Source of the DNA: Planctomycetota bacterium | GTDB lineage: Bacteria > Planctomycetota > UBA1135 > GCA-002686595 | Direction of reading: 5' to 3' | NCBI GenBank assembly: GCA_016220085.1 | Contig: JACRIN010000007.1 | Location: 1 to 50,094 of the forward strand | DNA: 50,094 nucleotides | In this document: piece after piece, positions 15,110-23,031 of the stretch | Position numbering within the stretch: position 1 is the first letter of the stretch | How the letters are laid out: each line of letters starts with the position of its first letter | The notes under the pieces: model-generated | Seen by the model: only the letters and a program-made list of their open reading frames with translations | Database searches by the model: none | Told to the model about the DNA's origin: nothing | Translations under genes and position numbers: made by a program

Positions 15110-16497
15110 CGCTTCTCGGCGCCGTCGGTGTCGCCGAGCGACTCCAGTCGCGTGCGTTCCTCCGGCGAGAGCTCGACCGACTCGCCGTGGGCGCGACGGA
15201 ACGCCTTGTCGGCGAGTTCGAGTTCGCCCGCGAGCTCGAGCGCGCGCGCGAACTCGGCGCGCGACCGATCGCGGGCCTCCTTGGGATCGGCGGCGAGGTC
15301 GTAGAGTTCGAGGCCGCGCTCCTCGGACACGATCAGCTTGTCCGCGCCGTGACGCCAAGCTCGCCGCGGCGGTCCGAGGAACGCGCCCTCCGAGAGCGAG
15401 TTCTTGGGCTTCGCGCTCGGTCCCGCCGCGAGCCCGAGCAGGCTCGTGCCGCGAAACGTCGGCGGGGGCGCCAAGTCGGCGAGCTCGCAGAGCGTCGGCG
15501 CGACGTCGACGTGCCGCACGGGAGCCGCGATCGTGCCGGGCGCGAGCCGCCCGGGCGCCGCGACGATCAGCGGGACGTGGACGAGCTCTTGGTAGACGCT
15601 GTGCCCGTGCTCCCACGCGCCGTGGTCGAGGAACTCCTCGCCGTGGTCGGACGTCAGCACGACGATCGTGCGCCGCGTCGGATCGAGCGCGCCGCTGCGT
15701 TCGAGCAGGCGGCCGATCTCGGCGTCGACGTACGCGACCTCGGCGTCGTAGAGCGCTTCGGCTCGCGCGATCGTCGCGCGGTCGAGCGCGAGGCGGCCCT
15801 GGCGGTGCGCGATCAGCTCCGCGCGCGAGCCGAAGCGCCACGCCGTGTCGCGATCCTCGGGCTCGGCGAAGCGCGCGCGGAACTCCTTCGGCGGATCGTA
15901 CGACGCGTGCGCGTCGAAGTAGTGGACGAAGAGGAACCAGGGCTCCTCGCCGCGCTTCCCGAGCCACGCGAGCGCCGCGTCGGTCGTCGCACCGGCGCGC
16001 CGCAGCTCTTCGTTGCTGTCGAACGAGACCGCGTCGAGGTGCTCGAAGCCGCGGCAGACGCCGTAGGTCGGACCGAGGAAGTCGACGTTGGTGATCGCCG
16101 CGGTCTCGAAGCCCGCCGCGCGAAACGTCTCGGCGACCGTCGGCGTCCTCGCGGAGAGGCCGCGGAAGTCCGGCAAGCGGCCGCCGGCGCCGTGCTCGGT
16201 CGGATACAGCGACGTGAAGAGCGACGCGAAGCTCGGCAGCGTCCACGGCGCGTGCGCGGTCGCGTCCTCGAAGCGCAATCCGAGCGCCGCGAGCCGATCG
16301 AGGTTCGGCGTCAGGCCGCGCGGATTGCCATAGCAGCCGAGCCGGTCCGCGCGCAGCGTGTCGACGGCGAGGAAGAGCACGTTCGGGCGCTTGGCGTCGC
16401 TCGCCGGGCACGCGCCGAGCCCGAGCGCCGCGAGCGCGGCCGATGCGGCGAGCAGCAACGTGCGGAGGACCTTCATCATGGTGCGCGACGCGAGCAT
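15106..16497 (-). CDS. Sulfatase-like lipoprotein with Thr in place of formylglycine Cys
   Basis: The 463-residue product is an alkaline-phosphatase-superfamily enzyme. An N-terminal signal ends in the lipobox LGAC, so it should be a lipoprotein; the more natural start may be the ATG at 16477-16479 (MMKVLRTLLL). Metal-site motifs are present: NVLFLAVDTLRADRLGCYG at the start of the domain, HYFDAHASYDPP, and TSDHGEEFLDHG. The nucleophile loop reads WTLPSFASLFTSLYPTEHG, so the Cys/Ser of the sulfatase signature (C/S-x-P-S-R) is Thr and the Arg is Phe. Thr nucleophiles are used by phosphoglycerol/phosphoethanolamine transferases of this superfamily, so a phospho-group transferase or phosphodiesterase is as likely as a sulfatase. 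The end has the usual LELYDLAADPKE. Confidence 0.88.
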   Translation of the reverse strand: MLASRTMMKVLRTLLLAASAALAALGLGACPASDAKRPNVLFLAVDTLRADRLGCYGNPRGLTPNLDRLAALGLRFEDATAHAPWTLPSFASLFTSLYPTEHGAGGRLPDFRGLSARTPTVAETFRAAGFETAAITNVDFLGPTYGVCRGFEHLDAVSFDSNEELRRAGATTDAALAWLGKRGEEPWFLFVHYFDAHASYDPPKEFRARFAEPEDRDTAWRFGSRAELIAHRQGRLALDRATIARAEALYDAEVAYVDAEIGRLLERSGALDPTRRTIVVLTSDHGEEFLDHGAWEHGHSVYQELVHVPLIVAAPGRLAPGTIAAPVRHVDVAPTLCELADLAPPPTFRGTSLLGLAAGPSAKPKNSLSEGAFLGPPRRAWRHGADKLIVSEERGLELYDLAADPKEARDRSRAEFARALELAGELELADKAFRRAHGESVELSPEERTRLESLGDTDGAEKR

Positions 16498-16513
16498 CGG
16501 ACCGTCGCGCGGC

Positions 16514-16557
16514 TAGACTCTAGATTCGGAGGCGCTCGCTGTCCCCGGGATTCCCGG
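16514..16557. promoter_or_regulatory. Divergent promoter region with palindromic operator candidate
   Basis: Overlapping -10-like boxes face both ways: TAGACT (16514-16519, toward the SDR gene) and TAGAGT on the minus strand (16522-16517, toward the sulfatase-like gene), the latter 17 bases from a GGGACA -35-like box. Just inside is the palindrome CCGGGA-T-TCCCGG (16545-16557), overlapping that -35, a plausible repressor site. Confidence 0.45.
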
Positions 16558-16588
16558 AGCGCGCGCCGTCGGCGGCGAGGAGCGAGCG

Positions 16589-17380
16589 ATGGACCTAGGA
16601 CTGCGGCAACGGTCGTGCGTGGTGTTGGCGTCGACGCGGGGGCTCGGGCTCGCCGCGGCGGAAGCGTTGCTCGCGGAAGGCGCGCGCGTCGCGCTCTGCG
16701 GGCGCGATCCGGCGCGGGTCGCGGAGGCTCGCGCCCGCCTCGCGCACGAGCACGGCGACCGTGCGACCGTCGACGTGCTCGACGTCACCGCGCTCGCCGC
16801 GCTGCGCGCGCACCTCGAGGCGGTCAAGGTGCGTTGGGGCTCGGTCGACGTGTTGGTCGTCAACTCCGGCGGTCCGGCGCCGGTCTCGGCGGCCGATCTC
16901 GACGCCGAGGCGCTCGCGCGCGGGCTCGACGGCACACTCGGTTACGCCGCGGAAGCGATCCACACCGTGCTGCCGTGGATGCGCGCGCGGAGGTGGGGGC
17001 GGATCGTCGCGATGACGTCGCTCGCCGTGCGCCAGCCGATTCCGGGGCTCGCGATCTCCAACGCATTGCGCGCGGGCCTGACCGGCTACCTGAAGACGCT
17101 CGCGACCGAGGTCGCGGCGGACGGCGTGCTCGTCAACTCGATTTGCACCGGCATGTTCGACACCGATCGGCTGCGCGAGCTCTTCGAGAAGCGCGCGGCG
17201 AAGAGCGGACGCACCGCCGCGGAAGAGCGCGCCCGGACGATCGCCGAGATCCCGGCGGGCCGCATCGGACGCCCCGAAGAGTACGGCGCGCTCGTGGCCT
17301 TCTTGGCCTCCGAGCGCGCCGCGTATCTGACCGGCGTCGCGCTCGCCCATGACGGCGGCGCGAGCCGAGCGTTGCTCTAG
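16589..17380 (+). CDS. SDR-family oxidoreductase with atypical active site
   Basis: The 263-residue product is a short-chain dehydrogenase of normal length. The nucleotide-binding loop is ASTRGLG (15-21), followed by LCGRDP, LDVTA and NSGGP (in place of NAG). The catalytic segment aligns as SNALRAGLTGYLKTLA where classical enzymes have Y-S-A-S-K-A-A: the Tyr position is Ser and the Lys position is Arg. The Ser before it (MTSLAVRQPIPG) is kept. The C-terminus has the usual GRIGRPEEYGALVAFLAS...YLTGVALAHDGG. This S/N/R variant occurs in a recognised set of FabG-like proteins whose chemistry is not clear to me. A GAGG ribosome site precedes the ATG. It converges with the next gene, with one base between stops. 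Confidence 0.85.
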   Translation: MDLGLRQRSCVVLASTRGLGLAAAEALLAEGARVALCGRDPARVAEARARLAHEHGDRATVDVLDVTALAALRAHLEAVKVRWGSVDVLVVNSGGPAPVSAADLDAEALARGLDGTLGYAAEAIHTVLPWMRARRWGRIVAMTSLAVRQPIPGLAISNALRAGLTGYLKTLATEVAADGVLVNSICTGMFDTDRLRELFEKRAAKSGRTAAEERARTIAEIPAGRIGRPEEYGALVAFLASERAAYLTGVALAHDGGASRALL

Positions 17381-17381
17381 C

Positions 17382-19100
17382 TCAGTTGCAGATCGTGAAG
17401 CTGACCGCGTCGGTCAGGCTGGTGGTGAAGGTGTCCGCCGGATCGCGCGCCCAGTACTGCGCGTAGACCGCGGTGCCCGCGAGCAAGCTCGGATCCGAGC
17501 CGCCGTTGATCCACGCGTTGAAGTCGAACGTGTAGGTGCCGGTGCAGTCGGTACCCGTGGACGAGCCGTTGGAGTTCTGCACCGCGGTGCGCGTGATCGG
17601 CAGCTTGGCGCAGAGGTGGCCGCCCTGGAACGAGCCGCCGTTCGGCTGCAGGCCGTAGAACAGCAGGCCCGACTTCTTGTTGAGCATCTGCGAGGCGGAG
17701 ATGTCGAACGGGATCGTGCTGCCGACCTTCGGCACGCCGGTGAAGGCGATCGACGGCGAGCAGAACTGCGAGTTGACCTTGCCGGTGCAGTAGATCGCCG
17801 GAGCGATCGGGCACTGGCACTCGTCGGGAATCCCGTCGGCGTTGACGTCCTGCGAAGTGCCGTTCGCGATGTCGCACGCGTCCTGGACGGTGTTCTGGTT
17901 GCAGTCGACCAGCGTGACGCTCGGCACGACCTTGAAGACTTCGCCGCCGAGATCGCAGATGTAGAGCTCACCCGCGCCGTCCTCGCCGAACGAGGAGATG
18001 CTGGCGATCGAGAGCCCGCCGCCCGGGGCGAGTTCCGCGGTGCGATCGGTGAACTCGGAGACCGTGCCGCCGCTGTACTTCAGCGTCCAGATCCGGCCCG
18101 CGCAGTAGTCGGCGTAGAAGTAGGTGCCGTCGAAGCCGCAGAGGTCTGCGCCGCGGTACACGTAGCCGCCGGTGATCGAGCACTGGCCCGACGTGTGACC
18201 GTAGTCCTTGATCGGCAGCGTGATGCCGACGCCGTTGCACACGCAGCCGGCGAGGCCGGTGCAATTGAAGCCTTCCATGCAGCGCCAACCGTAGTTCGCG
18301 CCGCCGGCGAAGCCCGCGGGCTCGAAGGAGACTTCCTCGCGCGCGCCCTGACCGACGTCGCCGATGTACATGTCACCGGTCGTGCGGTCGAAGCTGAAGC
18401 GCCACGGGTTGCGCACGCCGAAGGCCCAGATCTCGTCGAGGACGTTCGGATCGCTGACGTACGGGTTGGTCGCCGGGATGTAGGTCGGCGGGTTGTTGAC
18501 GTCGAGGCGAAGCAGCTTGCCGAGCAGCGTGGTGCCGTCCTGCGCGTTGCCGATCGTCGCGGTGTGGCCGGCGCCGGTGTCGTTGAAATTTCCGCCGTCA
18601 CCCATGCCGACGTAGAGGTAGCCGTCGGGCCCGAACTGCAGACAGCCACCGTTGTGGTTCGATTGGGGCTGCGCGATCGGACCTTCGATCGTCACCGCGC
18701 TGGCCGCGTCGGCGAGGTCGGGGTTCGCGCTGACGGTGAAGCGCACGACCATCGTCGCGGCATCGCCGGTGCGCGTGTAGTTGACGTAGAAGAAGCCGTT
18801 GGTCGCGTAGTTCGGATCGAACGCGAGTCCGAGCAGCCCTTGCTCTTGGCCGCCGGAGGTCAAGAGCGTGGTGATGTCGAGGAACGAAGTCGCGTTGATC
18901 GCGCCGTTCTTCAGGATCTCGATGTCGCCACCGCGCTCGACGATGAAGAGCCGCGTGGTGTCGCCTGGAGGCGCGGTGCAGTACACCGGGCTGGCGAGTC
19001 CGTTCGCGACACGGATGGTGTCGAGCGGAACTTTTTGGGCGATCGCCGATCCGGCGGTGACGAGGGCGACGAGGCCCGCGAGGACGAGTTTGGAACGCAT
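17382..19100 (-). CDS. Secreted glucose/sorbosone dehydrogenase-like beta-propeller protein
   Basis: The 572-residue product (ATG at 19098-19100, chosen over a TTG at 19124 because it gives a compact signal peptide MRSKLVLAGLVALVTAGSAIA) has three parts. Residues about 25-390 are a PQQ-type glucose/sorbosone dehydrogenase propeller: RLFIVERGGDIEIL, GLLGLAFDPNYATNG, NHNGGCLQFGPDGYLYVGMG, WAFGVRNPWRFSFD, YIGDVGQGAREEV. About 400-430 is a calcium-loop segment (DCNQNTVQDACDIANG... DVNADGIPDECQ), common in planctomycete secreted proteins. The last 136 residues match the C-terminal domain of the 11,310-12,686 protein (YCTGKVNS, FQGGHLCAK, AVQNSNG, WARDP, SFTICN). It could oxidise sugars at the surface, but redox activity is unproven. 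Confidence 0.92.
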   Translation of the reverse strand: MRSKLVLAGLVALVTAGSAIAQKVPLDTIRVANGLASPVYCTAPPGDTTRLFIVERGGDIEILKNGAINATSFLDITTLLTSGGQEQGLLGLAFDPNYATNGFFYVNYTRTGDAATMVVRFTVSANPDLADAASAVTIEGPIAQPQSNHNGGCLQFGPDGYLYVGMGDGGNFNDTGAGHTATIGNAQDGTTLLGKLLRLDVNNPPTYIPATNPYVSDPNVLDEIWAFGVRNPWRFSFDRTTGDMYIGDVGQGAREEVSFEPAGFAGGANYGWRCMEGFNCTGLAGCVCNGVGITLPIKDYGHTSGQCSITGGYVYRGADLCGFDGTYFYADYCAGRIWTLKYSGGTVSEFTDRTAELAPGGGLSIASISSFGEDGAGELYICDLGGEVFKVVPSVTLVDCNQNTVQDACDIANGTSQDVNADGIPDECQCPIAPAIYCTGKVNSQFCSPSIAFTGVPKVGSTIPFDISASQMLNKKSGLLFYGLQPNGGSFQGGHLCAKLPITRTAVQNSNGSSTGTDCTGTYTFDFNAWINGGSDPSLLAGTAVYAQYWARDPADTFTTSLTDAVSFTICN

Positions 19101-19187
19101 GGACGGACTTTCGGCGCGAGCCAAGAGGGGGGACGGAAGCTCTTCGCGCTCATCCTGCCGATGCGCGCGGACCGCGGGAAGGCCACG

Positions 19188-19216
19188 ATCTTCGACGGGC
19201 CGCGAGGGGCTGTCAA
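19188..19216 (-). promoter_or_regulatory. Promoter of the sugar-dehydrogenase-like gene
   Basis: On the minus strand a perfect TTGACA (19216-19211) is followed after exactly 17 bases by GAAGAT (19193-19188). The -35 box contains the TGA stop of the upstream flavoprotein gene, so the promoter begins inside that gene's end. Confidence 0.55.
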
Positions 19217-20388
19217 GGCGCGCGCGACACCTTCCGCGCGAGTCCCAAGCGGATCCGCAGCGCTCGCCAGTAGTGACGTGGGTCGGTGAGGAGAGCTCGG
19301 TAACTCGTCCGTCCGGCGATCACGTCTCCCATCGCATCGACGAGTTCGTTACCGAAACGTTCGAAGAGCCACTCGCGCGTGGAGCGCCGGTAGAGCACGC
19401 GCGCGAGTCGACGCGCCCACACCAGATCGGCGAGCACGTGCTCGTTCACCAACGCTCGATAACGTCGCGCGAGCTCGTCGACGCGGTCGCCCGATTCCGC
19501 GAGCGCGCGCGCCGCGAGCCGCGCGCTGTGCGCCGCGTGGCTGATGCCTTCGGCCGTGATCGGATCGGCGAGCCCCGCGGCGTCGCCGAGCAACAACACC
19601 GGCCCGCGCGCGACGCCTTCGGGCCGCGGCGCGAGCGGAATCACGTAACCGTGCCGCTGGACGGCGGTCGGGACGATCGCGAGGCGCGCGAGGTAGCGCT
19701 CGAGCTCGCGCGCGAGCGCGGCGTGGCCGCGCACGGTGGTCAGGATCCCGACGGAGAGTCGCTCGCGCTTGCCGAACACCCACGCATAGCCGCGATCGAC
19801 GTCGCCGAAGTCGAAGCGCGCGCGGTCGCGCCAACGCGTTTGCGTCGCGGCGTCGGTTTCGAGCTCCCACTCGAGCGCGGCGACGCCGGAGTGCGCCTCG
19901 GTCCAGCCCGCGCGCCGCGCGGTCGAGCCGGTCGCGCCATCGGCGACCAGCAGCACGCGCGCGCGCACCGCGCCGCGCGAGGTCGCGAGCAGGACGCCGT
20001 CGCTGTCGACGCATTCGCGCACCTCGACGCCGTCGCGCACGGTCGCTCCCGCGCGGACCGCGGTCTCGACGAGCGCGTGGTCGAGCGTCGCGCGCATCGC
20101 GAGCGAGACCGGGATCGGCTCGCGCGGTTCGAAGTCGAGCTCGCGACCGTCCCCGCGAAGGAGATGGAGCGACGCGCGCGCGTTCGTCGACTCGAACACC
20201 GCATCGTCGAGCGGCGGCAGCCAACCTCGCGCGCGCACGACCACGCCGCCGCCGCACGTCTTGTAGCGCGGCAAGCGCTGCTTCTCGAAGAGCACCACGC
20301 GTCGGCCGTTGCGAGCGAGGTCCCAAGCCGCGGTGGCGCCGGCCGGTCCCGCGCCGACGATCGCGACGTCGAAGTCGATGGAGCTCAC
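19213..20388 (-). CDS. Geranylgeranyl-reductase-family FAD-dependent oxidoreductase
   Basis: The 391-residue product is a flavoprotein of the geranylgeranyl reductase / digeranylgeranylglycerophospholipid reductase family, which reduces isoprenoid double bonds. It has the N-terminal dinucleotide fold VAIVGAGPAGATAAWDLAR, an FEKQRLPRYKTCGGGV segment (the Cys-Gly-Gly signature near residue 45), and the second FAD motif LLLGDAAGLADPITAEGIS near residue 270. Length is normal for bacterial members. It lies 49 bases downstream of the large regulatory-domain gene in the same direction, and could be co-transcribed. Possible substrates are quinone, carotenoid or lipid polyprenyl chains; the sequence does not choose. 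Related halogenase- or epoxidase-like flavoproteins are a less likely alternative. Confidence 0.9.
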   Translation of the reverse strand: MSSIDFDVAIVGAGPAGATAAWDLARNGRRVVLFEKQRLPRYKTCGGGVVVRARGWLPPLDDAVFESTNARASLHLLRGDGRELDFEPREPIPVSLAMRATLDHALVETAVRAGATVRDGVEVRECVDSDGVLLATSRGAVRARVLLVADGATGSTARRAGWTEAHSGVAALEWELETDAATQTRWRDRARFDFGDVDRGYAWVFGKRERLSVGILTTVRGHAALARELERYLARLAIVPTAVQRHGYVIPLAPRPEGVARGPVLLLGDAAGLADPITAEGISHAAHSARLAARALAESGDRVDELARRYRALVNEHVLADLVWARRLARVLYRRSTREWLFERFGNELVDAMGDVIAGRTSYRALLTDPRHYWRALRIRLGLARKVSRAP

Positions 20389-20437
20389 GCGGGTCTCGCG
20401 CGCATTGTCGAGCGGCGCGCGCCGCGGTGCAAACGAG

Positions 20438-22945
20438 TCAGGGGAGTTCGAGCCCGAGCGTGTCGCCGGGCGCGACGCTGGCTTCGGCCAGCCGCTCGGG
20501 ATCGACGGGCCGAGCGGCCGAATTGGCGACGAGCGCCCATTCGCGGACGCCGACGCGACCCGCGGGGATCGCGAGCGGTCCGTACGAGCCGTCCTCGGCG
20601 AGCGCGAAGCGGCGCGTGAACTCGGTGCCTTCGCGCGGCACGAGCTCGGCGATCAAGCTCCTGCCGGGTGTCGTCGTCCGCGCGCGTCCGCGCAGCGTGG
20701 CGACTTCGAGCTCGAACCTCCAAGTGGCTCCGCGCGCGTCGGTGACCACTCGCTCACGGAGCTCCGCGCCCGACCAGTTCGCATCCAAGCCCACGAGTGT
20801 GAGCCTGTACTCGGTGTGCGGCTCGACCCGCACGCGGAAGCGGCCGTTGGTGCCGATGAGCATGCGACGGAAGCCCGCGCCGGGGGCGACGAGGAACAGC
20901 TCCCACGCGCCGGCGTCGGCGCCGCGGACGACGAGCTCGCCGACGAGTTCGATCGGCGCGTCGTCGACGACGAGATCGAGGCGCGCGGAGCTCCCGGCGG
21001 CGAGCTCGACGTCGGGCGCGCGCCGCTGACCTTCGTTGGGCGACCAACCCGTGCCGTGCAGCGTCGCGCCGGGCGGGGCGGCGCGAACTTCCCACGCACC
21101 GGCGAACAGGTCGGCGAGGCGATAGGTGCCGTCGTCGGCGACCGCGGTGCTGCGTTCGGTGCCGTGGGCGTCGCTCGCGTGGATGCGCCAGCCGGCGACG
21201 CGGGCGCGAGAACCCAACACGACCGTTCCGGTGAGCACCGACGGCTCCCCGAGCGCGATTTCGAGCTCGCGCTCGAAGGCGCTCGCGGGTTCCGGCCCGA
21301 AGTAGGCAGCGCCGTGGCCGTCGTGGTCGGCGACGAGCAGCAGCGAGCTCGCGTTCGACGACGGCGTCGGTAGCTCGAGCGCGAAGCGACCGTCGGCGCC
21401 GGTGAGCACGCTCCGCGCCACGTCGCGCGCGACGTCGGCGACGAACGGCGGACCGTGACCCGTCCACGCCGACGCGGCGGCGAGGCGTTGGTTCGCGAAG
21501 GTGCGGCATATTGTGACGCGCGCACCTTCGATCGGTCGGCCGGCGGCGAGCACGCGGCCGCGGACGCCTCGCGCCGGTTCCGCGACGAAGTCGAGCGGTT
21601 CCCGGACTTCCGCGAGCGCGTACGGCCCGCGCACCGTCGGCGCAAAGCCCGCGGCATCCAAGCGCAAGCTGAAGTCGGCGACCGGCCGCCGCAAGCGGGC
21701 GCGACCCTTCGCGTCGATGTCGGACATCGCACGCGTGAGCTCGTTGCCGGTGCCGGCATCGAGCACGCGCAGCCGCCCCGCGGTCACCGGCAGGCCCGCG
21801 GCGTCGTGCACGCGCGCCCAGAGCCACGCGGACTCGCGGAAGCGGAACTCGTGCTCGTCGGGGCCCGCCCTCACGCCGTCGACCGCGATCGGATCCCACT
21901 CCCAGCTCGGCGGCGCGATGCGGACGCGACACGGCACGCGGTCGGCGAGCTCGGCTTCGAAAAACCCGAGCTCGTCGGTGCGGACCTCATCGTGGCGCGC
22001 GCGCTCGTCGGCATCGACGAGCACCTGCACGGTCGCGCCGCCGACCGGAGCGCCATCGGGACTCCGCACGCGGCCGCGCAAGAGTCGGGTCGGATCGAGC
22101 GGCGCGAGCACGAGCTCGAGCTCGACGTGCTCTTCGCCCGCGTGCAACGCGAGCGACGGCAGCGCTTGCCAACCGTAGCCCGGCGCGCGCGCCCAGACCG
22201 ACCAGTGCGTCGCGCGCAAGCCGTCGATGCGGAAGCGGCCGTCGGGGTCGGTCGTGAGCTCGAACGCGTCGTCTTCGCCCTGAGTCCAACGCAGGCGCTC
22301 GCGGATCGGGCCGCGCGAAAGTTCGCCGACGTCCTGCACCGGACCTTCGACGACGACCCGCGCGTTCGCGAGCGGTCGTCGGAATTCGTCGAGCACGCGT
22401 CCCCCGAGCGCTCCGCCGTCGTCGAGCGCGAGTTCGCCGAGCTCGGTGCTCGCGTCGGCGCCGCGCGGACGCGTGCGGTGCAGGCTCGCGTGCGCCGGCG
22501 CGCTCGCGACGAACGTCAGCTTGCTCGCGCCGACCTCGGCGTCGAGCGCGCACTCGACTTCGCCTGATGCGTCGCTCTCCGCTTGCGCACGCGCGTCGCC
22601 GAGCTCGATCGCGAGCACCGCGCCGGCGAGCGGTCGGCGTTCGGCGTCGACCAACCGCGCGCGCACCCGATGGAGGCTGTGCGCAGCCGCGTGGTCGCTC
22701 GCGTCGCCGCCCGTCGCGGTCCGCGCGTCCGTGAAGAGCATGCTCTCCCTCGCGTCCGTGCCGCTCGGCGCGCGCCCCTTGTCGATGTCGCGACTGGCGG
22801 CGACGTCGCGACCCGTGGCGTCGAGCTCGGCCGCGGTCTCCGCCGTCGTCCTCACCGCCTGTGGCGCGCGATGGAGGAGCCACGCGGAGAGCGCCGCCGC
22901 GACGCAAAGCAGCGCCGACACCGTGAGCAACCGTTTGGACGTCAT
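20438..22945 (-). CDS. Anchored protein with multiple carboxypeptidase-regulatory-like domains
   Basis: The 835-residue product starts MTSKRLLTVSALLCVAAALS, an N-terminal signal anchor, with GGAG nine bases before the ATG. The rest is a string of about six to seven beta-sandwich units of the carboxypeptidase regulatory-like type. Each shows a 'G-x-V-x-x-x-x-x-x-P-(L/I)-x-G-A-x-V' opening, for example VRARLVDAERRPLAGAVLAI, LGGRVLDEFRRPLANARVVV, LRGRVRSPDGAPVGGATVQV and VRGRVLAAGRPIEGARVTI, and a 'D-G-x-(F/Y)-x-(L/I)-x-x-L' closing, such as TDPDGRFRIDGL and VADDGTYRLADLFAG. No enzymatic domain is visible. Such proteins sit outside the cytoplasmic membrane and probably bind sugars or proteins. 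It is divergent from the hydrolase gene across an 86-base gap. Confidence 0.82.
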   Translation of the reverse strand: MTSKRLLTVSALLCVAAALSAWLLHRAPQAVRTTAETAAELDATGRDVAASRDIDKGRAPSGTDARESMLFTDARTATGGDASDHAAAHSLHRVRARLVDAERRPLAGAVLAIELGDARAQAESDASGEVECALDAEVGASKLTFVASAPAHASLHRTRPRGADASTELGELALDDGGALGGRVLDEFRRPLANARVVVEGPVQDVGELSRGPIRERLRWTQGEDDAFELTTDPDGRFRIDGLRATHWSVWARAPGYGWQALPSLALHAGEEHVELELVLAPLDPTRLLRGRVRSPDGAPVGGATVQVLVDADERARHDEVRTDELGFFEAELADRVPCRVRIAPPSWEWDPIAVDGVRAGPDEHEFRFRESAWLWARVHDAAGLPVTAGRLRVLDAGTGNELTRAMSDIDAKGRARLRRPVADFSLRLDAAGFAPTVRGPYALAEVREPLDFVAEPARGVRGRVLAAGRPIEGARVTICRTFANQRLAAASAWTGHGPPFVADVARDVARSVLTGADGRFALELPTPSSNASSLLLVADHDGHGAAYFGPEPASAFERELEIALGEPSVLTGTVVLGSRARVAGWRIHASDAHGTERSTAVADDGTYRLADLFAGAWEVRAAPPGATLHGTGWSPNEGQRRAPDVELAAGSSARLDLVVDDAPIELVGELVVRGADAGAWELFLVAPGAGFRRMLIGTNGRFRVRVEPHTEYRLTLVGLDANWSGAELRERVVTDARGATWRFELEVATLRGRARTTTPGRSLIAELVPREGTEFTRRFALAEDGSYGPLAIPAGRVGVREWALVANSAARPVDPERLAEASVAPGDTLGLELP

Positions 22946-22996
22946 GGCGAGCTCCGGAAGTCCTTTCCGAGCGCGCGATTCTGCCACCCGGCGGGT

Positions 22997-23025
22997 CTGA
23001 CGCGCTGGGGAGCCTTGGGTAGCAT
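22997..23025 (+). promoter_or_regulatory. Candidate near-leaderless promoter of the hydrolase gene
   Basis: CTGACG (22997-23002), a 17-base spacer and TAGCAT (23020-23025) end only six bases before the ATG at 23032, so the transcript should start at or beside the start codon. The GGGGG between them is too close to act as a normal Shine-Dalgarno. Confidence 0.45.
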
Positions 23026-23031
23026 GGGGGG

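Noticed and set aside
13256..15304. Long plus-strand frame opposite the GT39-TPR gene
   Set aside because: Composition (Arg, Glu, Asp, Gln dominated) is that of a complement frame in a GC-rich genome; the minus strand has clear membrane helices and TPR repeats.
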